Origin: Azadirachta indica
Lineage: Eukaryota > Streptophyta > Magnoliopsida > Sapindales > Meliaceae
Length of the DNA: 64,000 bases
Reading direction: 5' to 3'
Assembly: GCA_022749755.1 (NCBI GenBank)
Contig: CM040449.1
Location: 16,278,363 to 16,342,362, forward strand
Positions 25,035-37,959 of the stretch are shown piece by piece. Within the stretch, counting starts at the first letter, position 1, and each line of letters opens with the position of its first letter. Both the position numbers and the translations under genes were made by a program. Under the pieces are notes generated by a model. That model saw nothing but the letters and a program-made list of their open reading frames with translations, ran no database searches and was not told the origin of the DNA.

Positions 25035-25320
25035 GCTTTTTTGTAAGCATTTTTTCAAGTATAGAAGCGGTAATAAGTGGTAGTACCAAATCCCTTCATT
25101 GAAATCCAAGCCAATCTCTTAAGGTTGCAACATTACGACTTTTGGACCACCAACTATAATCTAAGAGACGTACCTTACTTCTTGGAACTCAAAAAGGGGT
25201 GTGAAAGCTTGATTTGGCTTTAGAGGTCCAGCGGTATTAAAGCCTATCGAGAGCGATACCAGGCCAATCACAACTCAACATGTAGATCAGGTTGATTTTC
25301 TCTGCGAACATTTTAGGCGA
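25035..25320 (+). repeat. Direct repeat pair, copy 1 (partner at 26,835-27,120)
   Basis: Shares with the partner an aligned series of words: GCTTTTTTG, a CCCTC(T)ATT block, CAAGAGACGTA-like, GTGTGAAAGCT, ATTTGGCT(C/T)TAGA and CGAGAGCGAT. A non-coding repeat of unknown family; the pair could be the LTRs of a small retrotransposon about 2.1 kb long. No primer site is certain. Confidence 0.55.
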
Positions 25321-26834
25321 CTCCATTATGAGTTTGGCTAAGAACTTAAGAGACATGGTGATTACAAAAAGTTAACAACTAAAATAATAGGGATAATTAA
25401 GCCAAATCTTCTACATAAAGGACGATACCTCCATCACCTACCGATAGCACCTGATAAGAACAATAGGGTAATGATCAGAATATTAGTCATATTAATACTG
25501 TGTTAATCATGTAGATGATACATGATACATGACAAGTTACATGACAGGAGATAGGGGAGCTCTATGCAATGATAGTAATAGGACATTTTAATCCTCCCCG
25601 TCAACCAGCGTTGGGAACCAGACAACACCTAAAGGAATCACACCGAGGGCTTCCATAAAGCAGCAATTGCATAAGTTTTAATTGTCCTCAACACATGAAC
25701 ACCTGATGTCCCTCGTTAAACAATGCATGCAAAAACCTCAATCAACGGGGCTAATGTTGATAAACGAAAATTGATCATGGGCTTGAGCTCAATTCCAAAG
25801 CCAAAACTACATTATTTTACCAAGTAATGTATACAAAAACACAAATAGGCCCAAGTAGGCCTAAGCCACTCTTTGAAACATAAATTGTAGACCGTGGTGT
25901 GAAAGGTTAAAGTAGTCCAAAGTCAAATCAATATAATGTTCTAGGCCGATCTTGCTTGGAGTGTACTTATGCTTAAAGGATCCATTATATGATTGAGCAA
26001 ATGCATATAAAGAACATGAAAAAACCTCACAAGATTTCTCTTTTAAAAGCACAAAACTTTAAAGTCCTTTCAGCCTAAAACTTTATTTCGTTAATTTAGC
26101 ATTAATTAAATAAGTATTTTATTCTAACTAGCATTAATTAAATACTTAGAAAAGGTATTTTATTGCAAGTAAAATTATTTAAATTCTCTTTTTAAATTAG
26201 GATTAATTAAGATAGGAACAATTAGAATAGATGTTTTATTATAAGTATAAATCCTGATACACCTCTTTCAAATAGGATTAAGTTCTATTATTTCAATTTC
26301 TTGATAAAGTATTTTCTTAAGGGAGTTTAACTTCTATTAGAATAGGATTACATGAACTAATCTTATTTTACTACTACTTTACATTATACATTATATAAAT
26401 CTATGACTCCACCTATGGCCAATACATCACTATATCATATTAAGAGTATCATCGGATCATATCATCCAAGTCTAATTTCCATCAGCCTGAAATCACATCT
26501 TTGAGAAGCATCATTTTCTTTGCAACAACACACATAATTCTTGGCTTATCTTTTGGCAATTACTTTTCGCTCTTGTCAACCATAAACATTATGCTGTTGT
26601 CCTGCTATCTTTCCTATATTCATTGGCCACTAAACTAGTTGTTTTAGACTCCAAAATAACCTTGTCCATAACTTTGGTTCTTTAATTGCAATCAGTCATA
26701 TCTGATACTACTGCAAGCGAGTTCTTTCAATATCGATACAATTCTTTCATAATTGCAATTATCCATCAAATCATTATGTTCCTTTGCATTCGTACTAGGA
26801 CTAATTTTCTCCCACACACTCTATAGACTCACAA

Positions 26835-27120
26835 TTTAGGCTTTTTTGCTTTTTTCGAAGTATTTTTTCGGTACAGAAACAACACTGGTGGCAGTAATAG
26901 ATCCCTCTATTCAAATGCAAGCTAGTCTTTTAGGGTTACATTGTTACAACTCTCAGACCACTAAGTGCTATCCAAGAGACGTAGTGGACGTTACTCTCTA
27001 TAACTTAGAAAAAGTGTGTGAAAGCTCTATTTGGCTCTAGAAGCCCAACAGTATTGAAGTCCATCGAGAGCGATCAACTAATCACAACTCGATATGTGGA
27101 TCAGATAGATTTCCCCAGCA
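26835..27120 (+). repeat. Direct repeat pair, copy 2
   Basis: See the partner at 25,035. Between the copies (25,321-26,834) no coding region is recognised. Confidence 0.55.
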
Positions 27121-27960
27121 AACAAAGTCCTTAAATATAATTATTTTATATGATTTTAGTGATATTTAAGCACATGTAAGATTATATTTTTATTGTTGAA
27201 TTAGTGATATAACCAAATTAATTGACAATTTATTTATTTAAAAATAGGTATTGAACATCAAGTAATTTTATCATATTAAAATTACGAAGTAACAAAATAT
27301 ATTTAAAATAATAGTTAGTAATAATCAATTGCTATTTTTAAGATATAAGTGTTGTAAATCTTCTTGTACCACATCAACAATAAACTCGCATCTAAGTATT
27401 CTGTTCTTCAAATGTATTTGAATACAATCACTCCCAGTCATGTTGTTCTCATTGTATTTAACAATAAATTTGAGGGGAACAGGCGTCCTCAATAAGTATT
27501 GAAGTTTAGGTTGTGTCAGAACTTGCTCATTTTTGTTGTCCTTTTTCTTAAGTTCTTTAGATCCAAATTGCTACAAACTATAGTAGTAATAAAACAGAAA
27601 ATAAAAAGGTTGTGAAATATTAACATTAAATTAGTTAAAAACAGGATACTCACCTCATTGGAAGAAAGTATAACAAAATCTTTCTATCATGCCATAATAT
27701 ATCCAATTGCATCACTTAAAATAATTAGCTCATCATGAATCAGAATTGACAAAAGTGTAGATCCTTTAATAGCCATGTCAATAGTCACGTATATTTTCTC
27801 TCAGAGGAATTCCATGTATTGTGGCATTTCAATCATTCATGGGCATTTTTTTACCATAAGCAATTATATATTGTCTCTCAAACCCATAACCAATTTACAT
27901 AATTTGCCCTTGCACAATTTATAATTATATATATATATAATAGATAATTTAATATTGCAC
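27121..27960. other. AT-rich DNA without recognised gene
   Basis: Probably internal sequence of the truncated gypsy element whose 3' end follows, but no protein motif is readable. Confidence 0.4.
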
Positions 27961-28350
27961 TACAAGTTTCATCCGCCAGATAAAACTCGAGGACGAGTTT
28001 TGTTTAAAAGAGAGGGAATCTGATGTAAGACATGTTTAGAATTTGATTAGTTTAAAAAGTTTTTTATTTTTCCAATTCAATTTGTTGTTTAATTCTTAAT
28101 TTTCTTATTTAGGTAGGAATTATTTTCCTTATTTGAGTTAACTTATAATACTAAATTTTTTCTATTATATAGAGAGAACCTATACTAGTTATTTTAGTAA
28201 TCTTTTCAATTAATAAAAATATTTCCCTTTAATTTTATCCCTTATAAGATTGTTATTTTAAGACTCATGTTTTGAACTGTTAAGATTAGAATGAAATCTA
28301 ATCCCGTCTGTTAAAACGTTTATCTAATCCACTGCGTTAATGAATCGAAC
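27961..28350 (+). mobile_element. Truncated Ty3/gypsy element: pol end, purine tract and start of 3' LTR
   Basis: AACTCGAGGACGAGTTTTG (about 27,982-28,000) is a common end of plant gypsy pol (L-E-D-E-F). It is followed by a purine tract AAAAGAGAGGGAATC and an LTR start TGATGTAAGACATG at 28,021. A TATA-like TATATAGAGAG lies at about 28,166. The LTR end is not clear (before about 28,350), and the upstream element body is not readable. Confidence 0.6.
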
Positions 28351-28630
28351 AAGGTTCCTCATTTGACAAGGTACTTTTATCCTACTCGTTATCTTACTTG
28401 TGACAATCAGTAATGCAATTTAACCAACATAAAATGTTATTTAAGAATTTAACTTACATGATTCATATATATAGCACAAACATGCTCAAATTATGGTATG
28501 GATAGGGCTTTTGCTATTAGTGCATCCATTAGTGATCAACTTATACTTGCATTGCTTTCAATATTTCTTGTTGCTTATCACAATGACATTGTTTGGGAAT
28601 ATGAAAATATTTGCTTAGAGTGACAAATTG

Positions 28631-28730
28631 NNNNNNNNNNNNNNNNNNNNNNNNNNNNNNNNNNNNNNNNNNNNNNNNNNNNNNNNNNNNNNNNNNNNNN
28701 NNNNNNNNNNNNNNNNNNNNNNNNNNNNNN
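28631..28730. other. Assembly gap (100 N)
   Basis: A run of exactly 100 N, the conventional size for a gap of unknown length. It hides most of the first exon of the thioredoxin gene that follows. Confidence 1.
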
Positions 28731-30420
28731 GCTCTAAGTTGACCATTGTTGTAAGTTTTAATGTGTACTAAGTTACTCTATTAATCATTGTTCTGTGGTA
28801 GTTAATTGGGTTTTCATCTAACAACGATGCTATGAATGGTAGTGCTAAATTTTATGTTTTGGACTCTGAGTCACTGTTAGTGTCACCCCCTACATCGCTA
28901 CCGAAGTCAACTTGCGCTAGATTTTTGAGCTTGCGGCAGTCTGGCTAGGTTATATGGGCATCGTTCTCCAAATTGACTAGATGTGTTTTGGTTTGCAAAG
29001 ACTGAGAATATACCTGCGATGGCTCAAAAGCAGAGTGTAAGCATATGGGCCCGTGTAAACATTTTTGCTAATTCGTGGAAGTTGATATTGCCACAAATAT
29101 GATGTGAATATTCGACTTATTAATGAATTTCTGATACATTTCGTATGGTTTTCGTTCTTTAGTACTTTGTGGTAGAGTTTCCTTTTTACATGTTGGGTTT
29201 TAGAGTAAATGTATTGTGAGTTATTTGGATTGATTATGTTGGACGATTGGTGCTACGATGAGCTCTTTTTGATACTTGCTCGGTCTCACTCTGCACATTT
29301 GACAAATTATGGAGTGGCTATGCTGTTGAGTTCAAGCTGCTTTCTGAACCAAGTACTTGACAGGTTGTTTTGCTGAAATACTCCTTGTAGGTTGAAGCAA
29401 AGAAGCAAACATTTTCTTCCCTTGATGATTTGCTGGCAAATTCAGACAAACCTGTATTGGTTGATTTCTATGCAACCTGGTGATTTCTATCTCTTTTTAT
29501 CTTCTTTTCTGCTCTTCTGTTTTTGCTTCACTGAAATATGGTCAAGCGGCTATCATATATTATGTATCTTTTTCTTGTCTGTAAATGTTGATGTGAACGA
29601 TAAAATGTGATGAATATTTAAACCATTAGGCTATAATTTGGGGTGGCGAATTCAATTTACCAATTTGTATATTCACATGTTTTCAAAGGATCTCAGGGTA
29701 TAAAATAATTAGCGCATCAAATTTGTTAAAATTTATTCTAATACTGACAAGATGGGGAACCTATGCTGTGTTTTTCAGGTGCGGTCCTTGTCAATTCATG
29801 GCTCCTATTCTCAATGAAGTTGGTGCTGCTATGAAAGACAAGATTCAGGTGGTCAAAGTTGATACTGAGAAGTACCCTAGGATTGCTGACACATACAGGA
29901 TAGAGGCCTTGCCAACTTTCATCCTATTTAAGGATGGAAAACCCTATGATCGCTTTGTAAGTTGATTTAGTATACCTTATATTGTCCTTTTTGAGAAGAC
30001 AACTTTCACATCTTTACACAATACTTGCCTTGCCCTGTGAAAATGCATAAAAGTGGCATGAGATATCGTGAAAGCCTGTAGCAATTTTCTTTCTCTTCTC
30101 ATGCCTGTAAAATGTAGTTGTATGATTCAACTTCTCGTCGGTTGCGTTATCTACAATTACAAGGGTCAAGCTTGGTGGTCACTGGCCAGACGTTAGGAAA
30201 TTTTTTTCATCGTCCTTTAGCTTTTGCATTATCGGATTCCATTTGCTTCTCAATTACGTTATCTGGTTTCTACAGCCATTTCTGTAGTTGTTCAGTCCTT
30301 TCATGTATTTGAATTTGAATTTCTTCAACAATCTTGGCATTGATTGTTCTTCAGGAGGGTGCATTGACTAAAGATCAGCTCATACAACGAATTGAAAATT
30401 CATTAAGCGTTAAGCAATAG
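28731..30420 (+). CDS. TRXY: Chloroplast thioredoxin y (5' end in gap)
   Basis: A disulfide oxidoreductase of the plastid stroma. y-type thioredoxins reduce targets such as peroxiredoxin Q and methionine sulfoxide reductases. Exons: the end of exon 1 at 28,731-28,750 (reading SKLTIV, donor GTAAGT, beginning lost in the gap), then 29,391-29,479, 29,779-29,956 and 30,355-30,420 with stop TAG. Phases agree throughout. The active site W-C-G-P-C is formed across the intron: TG at the end of 29,479 joins G-TGC at 29,779. VEAKKQTFSSLDDLL, EALPTFILFKDG (with the cis-proline P) and the C-terminal QLIQRIENSL are as in Arabidopsis TRX y. The mature domain is complete. The transit peptide lies in or before the gap; the exon 1 end is inferred from phase and donor. 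Not decayed, with no stops. Confidence 0.93.
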
Positions 30421-30665
30421 TTGTGGTGAGCCATCTTTTGTATTTTCATCAATTTAAATCCTCCCTTAACAAGTCTACAGGCTCAAAGAGCCCTAAAAGA
30501 ACTCTGTGCTCACTTGCTCTCTGCTTTTCTGGTGTTTCTCAGCTGCTCAGGATCTGCCTGGAGACCATTGTAATCAAGTTGTTAGATTGAAACAATGAAT
30601 TTGGTACACAAAGAATTCACAGGAAATTGCCTCTTCTTTCCTTTTCCTTCTCTTTATTTGAATAA
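30421..30665 (+). other. Probable 3' UTR of thioredoxin y
   Basis: Non-coding, less AT-rich stretch after the stop, with T-rich elements and an AATAA-like word (AATAAC at about 30,661) before AT-rich DNA resumes. The extent is inferred. Confidence 0.4.
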
Positions 30666-31170
30666 CTTTTATCGTACACAAAATTGATTATATATATTTT
30701 TCCAGGCTATCCCGTGTGTTTAATTAGAAACAAAAATTTTGTTGACATAAGGTTCTTAAAATTTTGGTATGAATCTCTATTTTTCGTTGCGGTGAGAACT
30801 ATCATACTTTCAATGTTTTATTAGTGGGTTTAAGAAAATAATGTTAGGATTTTTTTTTTTTATTACAAACCTTTTGAAAGGGTTAAAACTTTATATGAAG
30901 AAGTACAAACTTTTTTCCGTAGAGTTAAAAATAACATTTTTTATTCACTAAAGGCTTTTTACCAGTGATAACTAAACATAAAAAAAACAAATTTGAAATA
31001 GATTTTAATATTAAAAGAGAGTTTTTGTTGGCCTGTCGAAAAGATGGATAATTACAATCAGAAATATTTAGAAAATTAAAAAAATTTTAAAAAATCAAAT
31101 ACTCAAAATAATTTTATACCTAAAAGAAATTTCAAGCTTAGAAATAATGAGTTATGACTAACTAGAAAAC

Positions 31171-31323
31171 CTAACACCGCCTATATGCGGCAGCTTCTTG
31201 ATCTATCGGCATCTCTGTCCACGCCACTAATTCTTTCGCAGCATCTTCCTTCACAGCAGTTTCCTTAACCGTAGCTGCTCCCGCATAGCAAAGTCGGAAG
31301 CGTTCCAGGAAATTAGGTAGCAT
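31171..31323 (-). CDS. Small 50-residue ORF, unknown
   Basis: An uninterrupted 50-codon frame from ATG at 31,323 to TAG at 31,171-31,173. It is clearly more GC-rich than the flanks, while the AT content of both neighbours is very high. The product starts MLPNFLERFRLCYAGAA, then a K/E/A-rich helix-like middle, and ends DQEAAAYRRC. It contains one W and two cysteines (C12, C50), and has no signal peptide or membrane segment. An alternating TA run at about 31,377-31,396 lies 55-75 bp upstream on the - strand and could serve as a TATA element. No family is recognised. It lies 0.75 kb downstream of thioredoxin y in convergent orientation. It could be a genuine short gene, or an exon of a longer one now lost. 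Confidence 0.5.
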   Translation of the reverse strand: MLPNFLERFRLCYAGAATVKETAVKEDAAKELVAWTEMPIDQEAAAYRRC

Positions 31324-31376
31324 TTTAGGGAATCAATAACTTAATGCATAGATTAATAAATTAAATAAGGCAATAA

Positions 31377-31396
31377 TATATATATATATATATATA
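31377..31396. repeat. (TA)n microsatellite
   Basis: About ten TA dinucleotides. Similar short runs lie at 6293-6313 and about 32,177-32,195. Confidence 0.85.
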
Positions 31397-31445
31397 AGAA
31401 GCAACCATCTAGCTGAATTAATTAATTAATTTATGCAGAATTAGG

Positions 31446-31730
31446 AGTGACAATTTGAGACACGACACAATTATTCGACATGAGTTCGATGTTATTAAAT
31501 AGCTTTGAATTGAAAAAAATTTGACACAAATAATAACCATGTCGTATTTTTTAAATACAATTATTATTCATGTTGTATTCGTAATTGACATATAACATAT
31601 GATTATTCATTTAGAACATGATTAATTAAATGAATAATTATATTTTAAATGAATAAATGAATAAATATGTATTAAACGAATATATTTTAATAAAATTAGA
31701 AAAATATATAATATAATTTATTTATATAAC
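31446..31730. repeat. Dispersed CACGATTATT-type repeat (copy 3)
   Basis: Starts GTGACAATTTGAGACACGAC and contains AGTTCGATGTTATTAAAT, also found in copy 1 near 6,880, plus AACATGATTAATTAAATGAA. Same family as the repeats at 6.9, 12.4 and 34.8 kb. Confidence 0.55.
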
Positions 31731-31749
31731 AAACAACTTTTAATATAAT

Positions 31750-33514
31750 AGGGATGACAACTGGTAGTATTTGGTTTGTGGATTCGCATCCCAGTCCTAA
31801 CCTCGATTGGGCCGGATCATTCCTACCCCTGATTTTTCTAATTTGGGGTAGGTCAAGGACATCTTTGATTTGGGCCGAGATCCTTGCAAGACCCCAACCC
31901 TGAGTTTGATCCCACTTTGACCAGAAAAATAAAGAAAAATTATTGCTATTATAAGGATTCAAAGCAAAGATTTTAAGAACAATACATCACTTATCACTAG
32001 AGCAATCATACTTATTTAATTATTTATTATGAAGACGTTATTAAAGAGGTGATTTTTTTTTTTTCAATGCCTGTACAAAGAACTAATTAATTAGTTGTTT
32101 GTCTTCTAAAGTTTTTCTGATTTTAAAAAATATTTTTGTTTTAACATATGTTTTAACCAAGCGAGATGAGCAAAATATATATATATATATATATTGTCAT
32201 CAAGAAAAGAGTTGAATTAGTTACAACTAATAACGTTAATCTTTTAGCAAATACCAAATTGAAAATATGACACAATATTCCTTTGAGAGATGTGATTGAA
32301 TATATAAACAATTAGGTATAGGATTCTCCAAACTTAAAAAGACATATAATCCAATTAATTAATTAAGCCAATTAACTAAACAATGAAAATGGAAAAAGTT
32401 TTGCGTTTTGACCAAAACTATATTATTCTTCTTCTAAGAGGTTATATATTTTAAATATTATATGAATATTTTTTATTTCAACGTGAATAAAATTCGATTT
32501 TTATTTTTATATCTCTTTAAATTAAAAAAGGAAAAAATTTTAAATTTTTTTGTATCAATCTCATGTTTTGTGAGATTTGACTGGTAGAACACAATTCTCA
32601 CCAATTGACAATAGTATTTTAAGATAAGAAAATTAGAGGGAGAGAATGTATTATTAAAAAAATGTATCATCAATTTTGAACTTTTCATCAAATCTCATAA
32701 TATAAATCAAATTATTATATTTTTTTCAATAATAATAAATTAGTTTTTTATACCTAAAATCACAATTTTACATATCATCAAAATAACATAATAAAATTAA
32801 ATATTTGATTTTTTTACAAAGTAATTGATGAAAATAAAGTAATGGACAATAACCATTAATTTAATTGACATAATTTATAATAATTTTATTAGAACAAAAT
32901 ATCAAATTTGATTAATAAATTTACTATAATTTTTATATTAATCTATATAAATAGAAAAATAAATACGTATAGTAGTAAATTATGATTTAATTTTTAATAG
33001 AATTGATAATGTTAAAAAAATATATTAAACTTGGACATTTTTATTTTTTGATATTTTGCAAAAAAATATTTTAAGGGTGGTTCTGAAAAGGTGAGGGTTT
33101 TCTTTAGATATAGGATTTTACTTTTTTTTTAATATATATAATTAAGAATTTAGGATTTAAAAAAAATATAATAATATTATGTAGCAGACGTAATTGGTTA
33201 AATTAAAAATGTATAAACTTTTTTTAAGTACTTGATTGATAAATTTAAAAAATATAAAGCTTATATAATTATTTATTAAATAACATGAATATAATTGTAA
33301 TAAAAGAAAATAATTTTGAAATTTTTTGGGAAGTCGATGATGGGTTGGGGAAAGACGGACATCCCCGTCCTTGACCTGTTTGAAATTCGAGACAAAAAAT
33401 TATCCCTGAACTCTATCCGATCCTCCATTTTTTTGAAAATTCTTCCCCAATCCTCAATTTGAATGAGTTGGGCCCTTGTGAACTCCCGACCTTACGAAAA
33501 AAATTGCCAGCCCT
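31750..33514. mobile_element. Possible 1.76-kb TIR element
   Basis: Left end AGGGATGACAA (31,750-31,760) and right end TTGCCAGCCCT (33,504-33,514) are imperfect inverted complements, both bordered by TAATAT-like sequence. C/G-rich words near each end (CCTACCCCTG..., CCCCGTCCTTGACC) are also roughly inverted. The interior is AT-rich and non-coding. It may be two separate small elements instead of one. Confidence 0.35.
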
Positions 33515-34790
33515 ATAATATAAGGATTTAATTTTCAAATGTATATTATGTTTGACTAAATACTTAATATTTAATATCTTAAGGATCTTAATGATAATTA
33601 TCAAATTAAACCTAGTATTCACACTAAACTTTCACATTTGGACACACATTTGCAGCGACCCTCTCAACCCAAATCTCGCTCCTCCCACTCTAAACTCTAA
33701 AGCTCCAATTACCATGTAGAAACCTTTGTCATTGTAATCGTTGTCATTGCTTCTCCGTGTCGTTGTTGTGGTACTTACGAGGAATCTCTCTATTTTTTTC
33801 AAGTTTCATATGATTGTATTTATGTATCTTCTGTAATCTATAACTTATGTACAGATTGATCATTTATATATCTTTTGTAATTTGTTTTCTTTCTACTGTT
33901 GTATTCTTAATTGGCTCCACAAATTAATATTTATTTTATATTAATTTCTTAGCAAACAACATTAATTTGCTAATTATATATACATTCTCTAATTGTGTGA
34001 AATTGCAATTACTTATTAATTTGTTTGTTAAACAATATCAATTAAATTGTCTTTTTTTTAATCTTTAAATAACAATTATTTATTTTTTTTCAGCTAGAAT
34101 AGTGGTAATTAGTTGATCTATTGTGCTTTAATTTTCTTCTATATATAATTTCGAAATTAATACTGTAAATATTGTCATATACATATTTTTTAATATACCA
34201 TACATATTAAATATTTTTAAAAGAAAAAAATTCATTTATGTATCTTCTGTAATTTGTTTTTTATAATGTTTATATTTTTTATGGTAACTTGTAAGAAGTA
34301 AGAATTATAATAATTCTATTTTTATATTTTGCAGAAAGAAGATGGTTTCAACGAGACTAATATTTGAGGATAATTATATTGCTTACATTGTTATTTGTTA
34401 TTTGAAAAATTGATATTTGAATTTATATTGTTTAGTTTTTAGTTGTTGTGGTTTAAGTTGTTTTGTTATTTGGGAGATTTGAATTAAATTTATGTTGTTC
34501 AGTTTTTAGTTGTTGTTTATGTTGTTTTTGTTATTTAGAATAATTGAATTGAACTTTTGTTGTTTGGGCTTTAGTTATTGTTGTTTAGTTTTTTAGTTAT
34601 TGTTGTTTATATTGCTTTTGTTATTTGGGAGAATTGAAATTGAATTTATATTTTTATTTATTAGTTGTTTATGGATGATAGGATATATTATTTATATTGT
34701 TGTTTGTAATTTAGGAGAATCAATATTTATGTTTTTTTTACTTAGAAATTTAAATGGATGACGTATGGTTGAAAATAGTAAATTAGCTTA
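33515..34790. other. AT-rich DNA, no supported gene
   Basis: The start (33,540-33,640) resembles 7,508-7,625, including ATTCACACTAAACTTTCACA, so it is dispersed repeat DNA. A GTTGTTTA-rich simple stretch runs about 34,430-34,700. A leader-like CT-rich stretch lies at 33,650-33,800, but no exon follows. Confidence 0.5.
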
Positions 34791-34799
34791 TTTTTATTT

Positions 34800-35060
34800 T
34801 TATTTTACAACTTAATCATATCTTAAACAAATCGTATTCATGTCTTAAACAAATCGTATCTAAATGAATAATCATGTTTTAAATGAATAAATGAATAATC
34901 GTATTTAAACAAATTATATTTAAATAAACAGATCATATTCAGATTTAAAAAAATTGATACAAATAATAAATACATTGCATTCGTGTTAAACGAATGCTAA
35001 ATGAATCATATTCATGTTGACCCAAATATAATTTATTTATCCAAATTGCCACTCCTATAC
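34800..35060. repeat. Dispersed CACGATTATT-type repeat (copy 4)
   Basis: Repeated AAACAAATCGTAT and AATGAATAATC words, ending AATTGCCACTCC (about 35,047-35,058), the inverted form of the usual left end. Confidence 0.55.
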
Positions 35061-35079
35061 AGAATGTTGCCTCCATTCA

Positions 35080-37080
35080 TACCTGCTATGAACCAAATTC
35101 TTGACAACACCCCTCTTGTGTGCTATGCTAATTCTGACACTAAAGACGATGCAGAAGGGAGTGGTGTTGAATAAGATAATTTGGAGATGTCTCAGTTGTA
35201 TGTGATGGTATTGGTGTTGTGGAGGGGGCTAATTTTAGTGGATTGAACAATGTTCAAGAGGGTGAAGGTTTGGATGATGAATTCGACGAACCTAATGCTA
35301 ACGACTTTGAAGTTATAGAAGATGTAGAATTGCATCCATGTGCTTCATATGATGAAGAGGACAAGAGGTGTGATTTTGGAAATAAAGAGTCACACACAAA
35401 TATATATAGAAGTGCCATGGTTAAAGAGTTCAAATATCAACCTGATAGGTCAATAAACTAGTTATAGGACATGCATTTCAAACCCTTCAGTGTTTTAGAG
35501 AAGTGTTGGTTGATTATTGTCTTAAAAAAGGTGTTAGCATAATAAAGTTAAAAAATGAATCATATAGAATCACTGCTAAATGTAGAGATTTAAGTTGTAA
35601 ATAGAGGTTGCATGTGTTATATGTAAGTGAGCTGGATTGTTCTGTGATTAAGACATACAAGCCTACACATAAGTGTTCAAGAATAAATTGTAGTGATGCA
35701 ACTACAACTTGGATTGCAAGAGCATATGGTTCCTTAATTCGAACTAATCTAAAGATTAAAGCGAGAGTTCTGCAAGAAATGATTTGTACAAATCAAGGTT
35801 AGAGGTTCTTAGGTACACAATAAACCTAGAGGCTTACATTAAGAAGCATTGAGGAAGACCGTAAAATTGCATATGTCGAGTTGTAGAAGTATTCAAATGC
35901 AGTTAAAAAGTATAACTAAGGGTCATTTGCCTATATGAAGTATAGTACACCACTTGATTCGAGAGTGCCAATATTTGAATGCTTTTATCTTTCTTTTGTA
36001 GCAAAAATTGAAGATTTTATCGGTGGTTGCAAGTTTTATATTGGGCTAGATGTTGTCACTTGAGAGGACCATATGGAGGAGTTTTACTTACTGTAATTGG
36101 TCTTAGTGCTAACAATATGATTTTCCCTCTTGTAGTTGTTGTTGTTGATTCGGAAAATCTCACAAGTTAGAACTGATTTTTGAGAATCTTGTATGAGACT
36201 ATTGGAGGGAAAGATGATAGCTATATTACATTTATGAGTGATAGACCAAAAAGATTACTTCTGGCCTTGGAATAACAATGGCCCTGAGCCACCACAAGGT
36301 ACTATGCTAGGCATATATATGCCCACTTGAAATAACAATGGGCTGGTTTAGGCTTGAAAAGATATTTTTGGAAAACTTCAAAAGCTGCCAGTGAAACATA
36401 GTTTAGACTAGCCATGGAGAAGATAAAAAAATGTGAAAAAAGTAGGAATTGCTGCACATGCATGGTTGTTTGAAATATTTATAAGTCAACGATCAAGGTC
36501 AGCCTTTGACACACTTCAGAGGTTATGCACACCACAAACAATTGCGCAAAATATTTCAATGCATGGATAGATACTGACAAGGATCAACCTATGCTCAGTT
36601 TGATGAAGTACATTAGAAGAAAAATTATAAATAGGTTTGTCTCTCAATATATGGATATGCAAGTGTGGCCACATAATCTTTCGCCTATTGTACATAAAAA
36701 GGTTGCACAAGTTGTAGAGCGAGGGAGAAAAATAATGGTATTGTAAGGAGGTGGGGCAAGTTATGAAACTTTGGAGAACAATACCATGAACGATGTGGTG
36801 AATATAGAGTCAATAGAGTGTGATTGCAAGAATTGGCAAATAAGTGGAATTCCATACAAATATGTTGCAAGCATCATATTGTACTTGCAATAAAATCCAG
36901 AAGACTATGTGCACAATTATTTTAAGAAGGAAGCTTTTGTCAAAACATATTTTAGCATCATCAACCCTATATTTGATAGTATTATATGACCTGATATGGA
37001 TTGTCAATATCCACTTCCACCAATCAAGAATAACCTAGTTGGCAGGCCTAAAAAAAAAATGAAAAAGAGAGCCTGGTGAG
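35080..37080 (+). pseudogene. Mutator-like (MULE) transposase pseudogene
   Basis: Fragments of a mudrA-type transposase in order. An acidic N-terminal part lies at 35,219-35,461. The DNA-binding region with THKCSR...TTTWIAR is at about 35,655-35,740. The DDE core starts with a degraded GCKFYIGLD motif at ~36,026-36,055 and continues through VVVVDSEN at ~36,133-36,156. The SWIM zinc finger is seen as CDCKNWQISGIP...A at ~36,820-36,870. A nuclear-type GRPKKKMKK tail lies at ~37,040-37,066. Several stops and frameshifts interrupt it. This is a different copy from the transposase at 43.7-45.1 kb. TIRs for it were not found. Confidence 0.82.
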
Positions 37081-37908
37081 CATTTTGGTATAATAAAAAC
37101 AAAGGGTTTTGTACTCAGATATGGTTACTGCAGATTTACTAGGCACAATAAGAGGTCATGTAATTAAAGACTTAGCCAACCAATAATAACATTAAAAGAA
37201 AGGTTTAGGTGGTGTCTAAAAAAATATTAATGAAATGCATACTGTAATATTGTATGGATTGTTGAAATTGCATGTCATTTTGTTTATTGCATTTTATAGA
37301 AAGTACAAACCATGTACATCTAACTAGTAGTTTAACCTAGGATTTGCATGCTAACAGGACTTCAATTCAACATGATGTAACAAACATTATTAGTACTGCT
37401 TAGTCTCAATTTCTCTCTCAGCCTCAATTTTCTTCGATTGCAAATCTATATCACGTTCGAATGAATGACTCTAGGACTTCTTCGCAATCATGAAGATTTC
37501 ATATTGATATTGGAATATTCTATGTTGGGTTAATGCATTTTATTTGCGTTAGTTTTTATACTCTGTGAAAATAAGAGGCATGTCATTTATATATTATAAT
37601 AATTTGTTTTCATGGTGGAATTTTTTTTTTAGAAAACAGAAGTTTGTTTTTATATGGTGGTTTTATGGTAAGTGAAATTGGAAAGCATGTGACCAATATA
37701 TTATTTACTATTAGGTTCTTCTAATAAGTGGAATTAGTTCATCAACATTCAACAACCATTTTGGCCATGTATATTCCATATTTAGGGCATTCGGATATAT
37801 TTATAATGGCCATTTTATTTGTATTTAAAGCAACAAATATACTTATAAAATTATTTGCAATCTATTTTAATGAATATTGTAATAAAATAATATAATGAAC
37901 ATATAATC

Positions 37909-37959
<51 letters not shown>

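Noticed and set aside
28861..29040. A transit-peptide-like frame between the gap and exon 2 of thioredoxin y
   Set aside because: Serine/leucine-rich reading looked attractive, but stops interrupt it and no donor gives the phase needed to join exon 2 from it. The 28,750 donor fits better.
31696..31962. 88-codon - strand open frame
   Set aside because: Lies across the end of a TIR repeat; composition and position indicate chance.
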